Source: Bacillota bacterium
GTDB lineage: Bacteria; Bacillota_I; Bacilli_A; RF39; UBA660
Assembly (NCBI GenBank): GCA_015059435.1
Contig: SVAJ01000001.1
Coordinates: 92,657-156,656 of the forward strand
Direction of reading: 5' to 3'
DNA: 64,000 nt
Shown here: piece after piece, positions 43,428 to 50,876 of the stretch
Position numbering within the stretch: the stretch's first letter is position 1
Layout: every line of letters begins with the position of its first letter
Program-made: the position numbers and the translations under genes
The notes under the pieces: model-generated
The model's database searches: none
The model's input: only the letters and a program-made list of their open reading frames with translations
What the model was told of the DNA's origin: nothing

Positions 43428-45332
43428 TTACTTAAGCATTAATCTTACCGTACCACCCTCTTCAAGTCGTTCTCCTGCATCTGGTGATTGTGATGTGATT
43501 ATTTCTCCGGTACCGGAATATTCTATTGTAAAGTTTTTTAATTCTTCTTTTATATCTTTTACATTTTTACCTATGACGTTTGGAACTTTATATGTGGGTT
43601 TATCAGTCCATTCTAAGTCTTTTTCTAATTCGTTTGGTTGTTTTTCTATATTTAAGGCATCTATTATATCTAGTAATACTCTTCTAGCAATTGGAGTTGT
43701 AGTATAACTAGAAAGTAGCGCTGTATGTTTTGGATTATCTATAGCTAAATAAAATACTGCCTGTGGCTTATTTGCTGGTACTACTGACATAAATGACATG
43801 ATATAGTTACCTACTAAATATTTTCCATCTTGTACTTTTTGAGCTGTCCCTGTTTTACCACCTATTCTATATCCTTCAATATAAGCACTTTTTCCTCCTC
43901 CTTTAGCGACTACACTTTCTAGAGCATATCGCATTATTGAAGATGTTCTTTTGCTTATTACTTTTCTAATTCTTTTCTTTTTGTATTCTTTTATTACTGT
44001 ATTAGTTTCATCTTCAGATATATTTTTTACAATATATGGTCTATTTAAATAACCTCCATTTACTACTGCGGATACGGCTGTTACTTGTTGGATTGGCGTT
44101 ACACTTACTCCTTGACCAAAAGCACTAGTTGCTAGTTCTACATTACCTACTTTATCTAAATCAAATATTATCCCTTGTCCTTCTCCATTTAAATCTATTC
44201 CTGTTTTATTACCAAAACCAAATTTATCTATGTATGAAAATAATCTTTCTTTACCTAGTAATTTTCCCATTTTTACAAATCCTGGATTACAAGAGTTTTG
44301 TAATACTTGAAGAAAAGTTTGTTCTCCATGACCTCCTGCTTTCCAGCATCTTAGTACTGATCCATCAACATTTACACTTCCTGGATCATAAAAGTGATCT
44401 TTTTCTAGGTCTACAACTTTTTCTTCTACAGCTGCTGAAGTTGTGATTATTTTAAAAGTAGAACCTGGTTCATATGATGACCATATAGGAAGGTTTCTGC
44501 TTAATACCTGTTGAGAGAATCTTTGATAATTATTTGGATCATAATCCGGTCGGGAAGCCATAGCAAGTATTTCTCCAGTATTTGGGTCCATTACTACGCC
44601 TAGGGCCATATCTGGAGAAAACATATCTACTATATTGTTAAGTTCTCTTTCTACTGATTTTTGAATATTTATATCTATTGTTAAAGTTAGGTCCATTCCA
44701 TCTTGTGGTTCTACATAAACATCAGATAGGTTTAATTTATTACCTTTCGCATCAGAAAAGTATTTTATCGCGCCGCTCTTTCCAGTTAAATATTTATCAT
44801 ATTCTAATTCAAGTCCTGATAGTCCTTGATTATCTATTCCTACATAACCTAGACTATGTGATAATAAATTACCATGAGGATAATATCTTTTAGCTTCTTT
44901 TACTAAATATACTCCATCATATTTTAAATCAGATATTTTTTCTGCTACTTCATAAGATAGTCTTCTACCTTCTGGGTGAACACGTTCAATTGAAGTTTGT
45001 TTATAAATATGAGTCTTCATTTCTTTAAAACTTACTCCTAGAATACTAGCTAAGTTTTTAGTTACTTCTTTTTTGTGTTTTATTTGATTAGGTATTAAGA
45101 CAAGAGATGTTGTTGTTAAATTATCTGCGAGTACTACTCCATTTCTATCTAGAATTTTACCTCTATTTGCTTCGATTGGTAAATTTCTACTCCAAAGATC
45201 TGATGCATATTTATTTAATTTTTTATAGTCTACCATTTGAATATAAAATACTCTTAATACTATAAAGATAAATAATAATAACATAATTAAGAATAATACT
45301 TTTATTCGTTCATCTATTTTTTTAAAAAACAT
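43428..45332 (-). CDS. spoVD: Class B penicillin-binding protein, SpoVD-like
   Basis: This 634-residue transpeptidase has an N-terminal membrane anchor (about 12-32), a dimerisation domain, and the active-site motifs STFK (EPGSTFKII), SCN (QNSCNPG) and KTG (IGGKTGTAQ). A single C-terminal PASTA domain (VPNVIGKNVKDIKEEL) follows. This is the build of SpoVD (645 residues in B. subtilis), which makes spore cortex. The other class B enzyme at 60491 has two PASTA domains and lies in the dcw cluster, so this one is the better sporulation candidate. Confidence 0.85.
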   Translation of the reverse strand: MFFKKIDERIKVLFLIMLLLFIFIVLRVFYIQMVDYKKLNKYASDLWSRNLPIEANRGKILDRNGVVLADNLTTTSLVLIPNQIKHKKEVTKNLASILGVSFKEMKTHIYKQTSIERVHPEGRRLSYEVAEKISDLKYDGVYLVKEAKRYYPHGNLLSHSLGYVGIDNQGLSGLELEYDKYLTGKSGAIKYFSDAKGNKLNLSDVYVEPQDGMDLTLTIDINIQKSVERELNNIVDMFSPDMALGVVMDPNTGEILAMASRPDYDPNNYQRFSQQVLSRNLPIWSSYEPGSTFKIITTSAAVEEKVVDLEKDHFYDPGSVNVDGSVLRCWKAGGHGEQTFLQVLQNSCNPGFVKMGKLLGKERLFSYIDKFGFGNKTGIDLNGEGQGIIFDLDKVGNVELATSAFGQGVSVTPIQQVTAVSAVVNGGYLNRPYIVKNISEDETNTVIKEYKKKRIRKVISKRTSSIMRYALESVVAKGGGKSAYIEGYRIGGKTGTAQKVQDGKYLVGNYIMSFMSVVPANKPQAVFYLAIDNPKHTALLSSYTTTPIARRVLLDIIDALNIEKQPNELEKDLEWTDKPTYKVPNVIGKNVKDIKEELKNFTIEYSGTGEIITSQSPDAGERLEEGGTVRLMLK

Positions 45333-45439
45333 ATGTCACCTCTATAAGTTATTATGTTTTTATAAATAAAAAAAGAACATAAATACCCTATTTGTCAAAA
45401 TAGATAGACTTGTTGCATATACTTATTTAGAGGTGAGAT

Positions 45440-46114
45440 ATGCAATATACTGTTAAAGCTGGTGATACTATTTATGGTATTAGTAAACAGTTTGGTGTTT
45501 CAGCTATGGATATATACAACTTAAATAATTTGACTTCTTCTAATATTAGAGTTGGACAAGTTTTAAAAATACCAACTAATCAAAGTACTAATCCATCTAA
45601 TATGTTTATGTATACAGTAAAAAAAGGAGATAGTTTGTATTCTATTGCGAAAATATATAACACTACTGTTGATGAGATTATTAAACTAAATAATTTAAAA
45701 AGTACTAATTTATCTATTGGACAAACTCTAAGAATACCTGAGACTAATATCACTGTAACTACTATGCCTCCTTCTTTTACTAGTTATACTGTTAAGAAGG
45801 GAGATAGTTTATATAGTCTAGCCAAAAAATATGGTATTAGTGTTGATACTATTATTATGGATAATGCTTTAAACTCCACTAATTTATCTATTGGTCAAGT
45901 TTTAAAGATTAGAACTGGTGATACAACGGAGATAGAAGAATGTTTTGGTACTAGTTATAATCCTAATACTAGTAGTGGTACTACTTATACAGTAAAACGT
46001 GGAGATAGTTTGTATAGTATTGCTAAAAAGTTTAATACTACTGTGTCTAATATAATTAGTAAGAATAATTTAGTGAGTACTAATTTGTCTATTGGACAAA
46101 TATTAAGAATATAG
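45440..46114 (+). CDS. Protein with four LysM domains, no signal peptide
   Basis: This 224-residue protein consists almost only of four LysM repeats of about 45 residues. Each starts YTVKxGDxxYSIAKK and ends LSIGQxLRI. LysM binds GlcNAc-containing polymers. The lack of a signal peptide fits spore coat or cortex-associated proteins (like SafA) that are made in the mother cell. It is the first gene of a three-gene plus-strand operon. A CATATACTT element upstream (45418-45426) resembles the -10 of mother-cell sigma factors, but this is weak. Confidence 0.9.
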   Translation: MQYTVKAGDTIYGISKQFGVSAMDIYNLNNLTSSNIRVGQVLKIPTNQSTNPSNMFMYTVKKGDSLYSIAKIYNTTVDEIIKLNNLKSTNLSIGQTLRIPETNITVTTMPPSFTSYTVKKGDSLYSLAKKYGISVDTIIMDNALNSTNLSIGQVLKIRTGDTTEIEECFGTSYNPNTSSGTTYTVKRGDSLYSIAKKFNTTVSNIISKNNLVSTNLSIGQILRI

Positions 46115-46124
46115 GAGGTTTTTT

Positions 46125-46523
46125 ATGAATGATGTAAATATTAATGATCCTAGGTTACAAATGGATCCTGATTATCAAAAATTTGTAAGAGATAACCCTG
46201 GTAGAGGTTATTTAAAAATTAGAGCTTCTTCTATTAATGAAGCTATTCCTGCTAGTGGGATTAATATAAAAGTTAGTAAGGTTATTGGAAATAATAATGT
46301 TATATTCTTTGAAGGATCAACAGATCTTTCAGGTATGATTAATGATATAGTCTTACCTGCTCCTAGGGCTATAGCTAACGACTTAGAAGTACCTAAGTTT
46401 ACTGAATATAAAATTACTGCTACTGGTAATGGTATTAATCAAGAATATAATATATCTATTTGTTGTAGTATAACTATCATTCAATATATTAATGTAATTC
46501 CAAGTATTGGAGATGTTTCTTAA
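46125..46523 (+). CDS. Transthyretin/carboxypeptidase regulatory-like beta-sandwich protein
   Basis: A 132-residue protein with a short head (DVNINDPRLQMDPDYQKF) and a beta-sandwich resembling the carboxypeptidase regulatory domain (GYLKIRASSINEAIPASGIN, then TDLSGMINDIVLPAP). It has no signal peptide. It lies ten bases after the LysM gene and its stop shares a base with the next start (TAATG), so all three are coupled. A structural role on the spore surface is inferred. Confidence 0.65.
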   Translation: MNDVNINDPRLQMDPDYQKFVRDNPGRGYLKIRASSINEAIPASGINIKVSKVIGNNNVIFFEGSTDLSGMINDIVLPAPRAIANDLEVPKFTEYKITATGNGINQEYNISICCSITIIQYINVIPSIGDVS

Positions 46524-47869
46524 TGGCTATAAGATACCCTGTAGTTCCTAGTGAAATAACTGTTCATTTAGGTCCACCTGATCAAGCGGTTCAAGATATT
46601 ACAGTTCCTTTTATTGATTATATTGCGAATGTTGCTTCTAGTGAATTATACCCTACTTGGCCAGCAGATGCTTTAAAAGCTAATATTTTAGCTATTGTTT
46701 CTTTTGCAATGAATAGAATTTATAATGAATGGTATCATACAAAAGGATATAGTTTTGATATAACATCTAGTCCTATTTATGATCAGACTTATATTCCAAA
46801 CCGAAGTATTTATGAAAATATTAATAATATAGTTACCGATGTTTTTAATGATTATGTTGTTAAAGGGAATCAGGTACAACCATATTTTACTAGATATTGT
46901 GATGGTAGAAAAACTACTTGTACTGGTCTTTCTCAATGGGGAACTGTCTCTTTAGCTAATCAAGGAAAAAATCCATTACAAATATTAAAAAATTATTATG
47001 GTAATGATGTTAGTATTAAATATAATGCTCCTGTTGGAGATTCTACCGTTAGTTATCCTGGATATGAAGTTGGTCCTGGAGACGTTGGTAATCCTGTTAG
47101 AGCAATTCAAAGAGATTTAATTAGAATTAAATTAAACTACCCGGCTATTCCTGCAATTACAGGTGAAGAAGGTGCATATGATGCGACAACTGAAGCTGCA
47201 GTTAGAAAATTCCAAGAAATTTTTTCTCTCCCTGTAACTGGTGTTGTTGATAAAGCTACTTGGTATAGAATTAAATATATTTATAATAGTGTTAAGAAAT
47301 TATCTGATATTTATTCAGAAGGATTATCCAAAGATGAAGCTGATTTTTCTTTTAAAGACGTAGTTCAGTATGGTGATACTGGAATTGAAGTTGAATTTAT
47401 TCATTACTATTTAGGAGCAATAGCTTTTTTAGATAATGATATACCAAACTTAAGAACTAATTCTGTATTTAATGATAATACTCGTACTATGGTTTTAGCT
47501 TTTCAAAATAAATATGGACTTCCTGCTACTGGAAAAATAACTTATACTGATTGGAATGTGCTTAGAAGAACATATGATAATTTATTAAAGAGTATACCTA
47601 GTGAATATGCAGAATATGCAAATGAATTATATCCAGGATATTTTCTTAGTAAAGGTATGACTGGTAATGATATATTAAGACTTCAAAGATTTTTACTTGC
47701 TATTTGTAAGTATGATAAATCAATTCCTGGTATACGAGTTAATGGTACTTTTGATGATTTAACAGAGCAATCTATTAGAAAAATACAAAATGATTATGAT
47801 ATTATAGAAACTGGTTTAGTTGGTCCTTTGTCTTGGAGAAAAATAGTAGAACTTGCTAAAAGAGTATAG
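46523..47869 (+). CDS. SpoIID-like domain fused to peptidoglycan-binding domains
   Basis: 448 residues. Residues about 25-165 carry a SpoIID/LytB-like domain (YIANVASSELYPTWPADALK with the conserved Glu, and GLSQWGTVSLANQGKNPLQI followed by LKNYYG). Three PG_binding_1 modules follow (about 185-255, 285-350, 375-445). SpoIID is a lytic transglycosylase acting in engulfment. This version has no membrane anchor or signal peptide, so it is likely delivered to the spore from the mother-cell side. It could be catalytic or only structural. Confidence 0.82.
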   Translation: MAIRYPVVPSEITVHLGPPDQAVQDITVPFIDYIANVASSELYPTWPADALKANILAIVSFAMNRIYNEWYHTKGYSFDITSSPIYDQTYIPNRSIYENINNIVTDVFNDYVVKGNQVQPYFTRYCDGRKTTCTGLSQWGTVSLANQGKNPLQILKNYYGNDVSIKYNAPVGDSTVSYPGYEVGPGDVGNPVRAIQRDLIRIKLNYPAIPAITGEEGAYDATTEAAVRKFQEIFSLPVTGVVDKATWYRIKYIYNSVKKLSDIYSEGLSKDEADFSFKDVVQYGDTGIEVEFIHYYLGAIAFLDNDIPNLRTNSVFNDNTRTMVLAFQNKYGLPATGKITYTDWNVLRRTYDNLLKSIPSEYAEYANELYPGYFLSKGMTGNDILRLQRFLLAICKYDKSIPGIRVNGTFDDLTEQSIRKIQNDYDIIETGLVGPLSWRKIVELAKRV

Positions 47870-47871
47870 AA

Positions 47872-47897
47872 AAAGAATGAATTAGTTTTCATTCTTT
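47872..47897. terminator. Convergent terminator
   Basis: AAAGAATGAA pairs with TTCATTCTTT around a six-base loop between the ends of two convergent operons, with A- and T-rich flanks on both sides. Confidence 0.65.
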
Positions 47898-48322
47898 TCA
47901 TATTCTAATATTTTATATAATATTGTATATAGAGTAGTTGCTTCTTTTTCATTTAAGTTAATACATTTACCTATTTGTTCTGGTATTTGTTTTGCTTCTT
48001 GTTTTAGATTTTCTCCTCTAGGAGTTATTTTAATAATTAAATTTCTTTCATCACTCATAGATTTTTTTCTTTCAATATATTTTTTTTCTTCTAGTTTTTT
48101 AAGTAATGGTGTTAGTGTTCCTGAATCTAGAAATAATCTTTCTCCTAGTGTTTTTACATTTAATTCTTTTTCTTCCCAAAGTACCATCATTGTAATATAT
48201 TGAGTATATGTTAAATCTAGTTTATCTAATAGTGGTTTATATTTTCTAACTATTTCTTTAGATGCAGCATATAATGGGAAACAAAGTTGATTTTCTAGTT
48301 TTAAACAATCAAACTCTTCCAT
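47882..48322 (-). CDS. ohrR: MarR-family peroxide sensor, OhrR-like
   Basis: A 146-residue winged-helix repressor. Cys14 in LENQLCFPLYAASKEI sits exactly where OhrR carries its peroxide-reactive Cys15; a further Cys (Cys6) could form a disulfide. The wing region LKKLEEKKYIERKKSMSDER is clear. OhrR releases DNA on oxidation by organic peroxides. It is the last gene of a gpx-trxB-ohrR operon, and a palindrome resembling the OhrR operator overlaps the operon promoter, so it is likely autoregulated. Confidence 0.88.
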   Translation of the reverse strand: MEEFDCLKLENQLCFPLYAASKEIVRKYKPLLDKLDLTYTQYITMMVLWEEKELNVKTLGERLFLDSGTLTPLLKKLEEKKYIERKKSMSDERNLIIKITPRGENLKQEAKQIPEQIGKCINLNEKEATTLYTILYKILEYEKNEN

Positions 48323-48323
48323 A

Positions 48324-49214
48324 TTAGTTCATCTCTTTAATAGCAGTAGTTGCGGCAATACTTCCATCACTTACTGCAGTTGTTAATTGTCTTAAATCTT
48401 TTACTCTTGTATCCCCTGCTACATAGATACCATCTTTATTAGTATGAACACCATCTATTGATTTTATATACCCATTGTTATCTAATTCAATTATATTAGA
48501 GAAAATTTCATTTTTAGGAGCTTGTCCTACAGCTATAAATAAACCACTTACTTCTATAGTTTTTGTTTCGTTTTCTTTATTTGTGACTTCGATACTAGTT
48601 AATAGGTCTTCTCCATTTAATTTAGTAACACTAGAGTTTAATATTAATTCAATATTATCTTTAGATTTAATTTCTTCTAAGTATTTGTTTTCTCCTCTAA
48701 ACTCATCTCTTCTATGAATTAAATATACTTTAGATGCAATATCTGATAAATATATAGCATCTTCTAAAGCAGTATTTCCTCCACCTACTATAGCAACTTC
48801 TTTATTCTTATAAAAAGCTCCATCACAAGTTGCACAATATGATACTCCTCTACCTACATACTCGCTTTCTTTTTCTATATTTAATTTTCTATTTTCTGCA
48901 CCTGTTGCGATAATTATAGATTTAGCATTATATTCATTTTTATTTGTAATTACTTTTTTATCTTCATCTATTCTAATAACTGTTTCGAACTTTATCTCTC
49001 CAGATAAATCTTTTACTTGATTATAAAGATTGGTTGCAAAATCAAATCCTGAAATATTTTTTATACCTGGATAATTTTCTACATTAGAAGCATTTACTAT
49101 TTGTCCACCATAAGTTTTAGCTTCTAATACTAATACTTTTTTATTAGCACGTAGTGCATATAGGGCTGCAGTTAGACCAGCTGGTCCGGCACCTATTATT
49201 ATAATATCATACAT
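48324..49214 (-). CDS. trxB: Thioredoxin-disulfide reductase
   Basis: About 296 residues. The FAD site (IIGAGPAGLTAALYA), redox-active CATCDG, NADPH site (VGGGNTALEDAIYL) and C-terminal FAD motif (VAGDTRVKDLRQLTTAVSDG) are in order. It reduces thioredoxin with NADPH. Two ATGs stand together; the second (49214) has better spacing from GGTGAT. The gene shares an operon with a glutathione-peroxidase-type enzyme, which in bacteria is usually thioredoxin-dependent, so reductase and peroxidase make a functional pair. Confidence 0.95.
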   Translation of the reverse strand: MYDIIIIGAGPAGLTAALYALRANKKVLVLEAKTYGGQIVNASNVENYPGIKNISGFDFATNLYNQVKDLSGEIKFETVIRIDEDKKVITNKNEYNAKSIIIATGAENRKLNIEKESEYVGRGVSYCATCDGAFYKNKEVAIVGGGNTALEDAIYLSDIASKVYLIHRRDEFRGENKYLEEIKSKDNIELILNSSVTKLNGEDLLTSIEVTNKENETKTIEVSGLFIAVGQAPKNEIFSNIIELDNNGYIKSIDGVHTNKDGIYVAGDTRVKDLRQLTTAVSDGSIAATTAIKEMN

Positions 49215-49222
49215 CATATCAC

Positions 49223-49765
49223 CTACTTTAATAAGTTTTTTATATCTTCTTCCATAACACTTGGTTCTTCAATTGGAGAATATCTAAACGCTACATTTCC
49301 TTCTTTATCTACTAAGAATTTAGTAAAGTTCCACTTAATATCATTTTTTTCTTTGTAAGTAGCACTTATTTTTTCTACTGCTTTCATAGCTGCTTTATGT
49401 TTGATTCCTTTTATATATTCTTCAGGAGAGTTTTCTTTTAGATATTTATATAAATCTATAGCATCTTCTCCATTAACATCAACTTTATCAAATTGATCAA
49501 AGCTTGTATTATATTTGAACTGACAAAATTCATGTATTTCATCGTTTGTTCCTGGTGCTTGAGATCCAAATTGATTACATGGAAAATCTAGTATTTCTAA
49601 TCCTTTCTCATGATACTTTTTATATAAGTTTTCTAATCCTTCATACTGTGGTGTAAATCCACATCCTGTTGCGGTATTAACTATTAATAATACCTTATCC
49701 TTATAATCACTTAATTTTACATCTTTTCCTTGTCTATCTTTTACAACATAATCATATATATTCAT
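49223..49765 (-). CDS. Thiol peroxidase of the glutathione peroxidase family
   Basis: From the ATG at 49765 (AAAGGAGG site) the protein has 180 residues. Active-site Cys35 (NTATGCGFTPQY) replaces selenocysteine. The Gln-containing FPCNQFGSQAPG and WNFTKFLVDKEG motifs complete the catalytic set. Such Cys-type enzymes reduce peroxides with thioredoxin. It is the first gene in front of trxB and ohrR, behind a promoter with an OhrR-like operator. Confidence 0.94.
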   Translation of the reverse strand: MNIYDYVVKDRQGKDVKLSDYKDKVLLIVNTATGCGFTPQYEGLENLYKKYHEKGLEILDFPCNQFGSQAPGTNDEIHEFCQFKYNTSFDQFDKVDVNGEDAIDLYKYLKENSPEEYIKGIKHKAAMKAVEKISATYKEKNDIKWNFTKFLVDKEGNVAFRYSPIEEPSVMEEDIKNLLK

Positions 49766-49783
49766 AATATGCCTCCTTTTTAT

Positions 49784-49818
49784 AATTAGATTGTACACAA
49801 TTTAATTTATTATGTCAA
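49784..49818 (-). promoter_or_regulatory. ohrR operator: Promoter with OhrR-like operator of the gpx-trxB-ohrR operon
   Basis: On the minus strand TTGACA (49813-49818) and TACAAT (49790-49795) are 17 bases apart. A 24-base near-perfect palindrome (49784-49807, one mismatched pair) with core ATTGTacACAAT covers the -10 box. It resembles the core of the Bacillus OhrR operator. Binding would block transcription. Confidence 0.8.
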
Positions 49819-49820
49819 GA

Positions 49821-49845
49821 AAAAAAGTAGAATCACTTCTACTTT
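49821..49845 (-). terminator. Terminator of the MYG1-family gene
   Basis: AAAGTAGAA (49824-49832) pairs with TTCTACTTT (49837-49845), followed by T residues on the minus strand that run straight into the -35 box of the next promoter. Confidence 0.8.
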
Positions 49846-49855
49846 ACGTATTATA

Positions 49856-50752
49856 TTATTCTAATGCTTTTTTAGCTAAAGCCTTTATTGATTCTTTAGT
49901 TTTAGCTGTTGCGATAAATCTATTTGTATGACAGAACATTACTCCTTCAATTCCAGTTACTTTTTCTAATTCTTCATTTGCTAGTCCTGCCCAGCTTTTC
50001 GGAAGTAATAATCTATCTGTTTTATCTTCTATTGATTTAGGAATAGTTTTTATGGCATATCCTCCTCTATTAGATGGATATGTTACAAATAGTAAGTCAT
50101 TTCCTTTATCATTTGTAAGAATTGCTTCTTCATAAGGAAGATATTCTTCTAACTCTAATATAGGTCCATCTGTTTTATTTATAATTTCATTTACTATTTC
50201 TTTTGATTTTATTTTACCTATAGCATTATACATTGTCTCTATAAATATTTCTTTAGCAAACTTCTCTGCTTTTAAAAACTGTGTAGCTTCATCTTCATCA
50301 GTAAAAGATGATGGATTAAATAATTTTATTACATCACTTAATGTTTTAACTTTATAGTTAGCTTCTATTTCTGGAAATATTCCATTATCTATAGCATCTA
50401 TTCCTTCAATTAAATCTTTATCAATTGCCTTAAATACATCATCAATATTATCTATATTATTCTTTTTTAAATAATCTTTTCCATACTCTTTCCATAATAG
50501 TCCAATTGATGAATATTTTATACCATTATCTCTAGTATCTACATCATCTTGGTGATGATCAAATTTACCTCTACCTATATCATATACTAACACATCTTTA
50601 GCGATATCTTTAGGTACATTACTTACTCTAATTAATTTTATATTTTCTAGGTATAACTCTAGGAATGCTGTTGCGAAAACTTCATCTGCATGCATTGTAC
50701 CACTATGCGTTATACAATTTGCATCTTTTATATCTTTTACTATCTTTATCAT
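49856..50752 (-). CDS. MYG1/UPF0160 family phosphoesterase-like protein
   Basis: A 298-residue protein with the family marks THSGTMHADEVFATAFLEL, VYDIGRGKFDHHQDD (DHH-like metal site) and the C-terminal LLPKSWAGLANEELEKVTG and FCHTNRFIATA. Eukaryotic MYG1 is a 3'-5' RNA exonuclease; bacterial members are uncharacterised. A metal-dependent nuclease or phosphoesterase activity is expected from the fold. Confidence 0.92.
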   Translation of the reverse strand: MIKIVKDIKDANCITHSGTMHADEVFATAFLELYLENIKLIRVSNVPKDIAKDVLVYDIGRGKFDHHQDDVDTRDNGIKYSSIGLLWKEYGKDYLKKNNIDNIDDVFKAIDKDLIEGIDAIDNGIFPEIEANYKVKTLSDVIKLFNPSSFTDEDEATQFLKAEKFAKEIFIETMYNAIGKIKSKEIVNEIINKTDGPILELEEYLPYEEAILTNDKGNDLLFVTYPSNRGGYAIKTIPKSIEDKTDRLLLPKSWAGLANEELEKVTGIEGVMFCHTNRFIATAKTKESIKALAKKALE

Positions 50753-50876
50753 GGTATTCCTCTTTTCTGCTACTATTATACAATACTAATAAAATTTATG
50801 TAAAGTTAATTATTTATCTCTGTGAAACTAATAATATTAGTGATATACTATAATAGTATAATAAAGAGGTGGTTAT

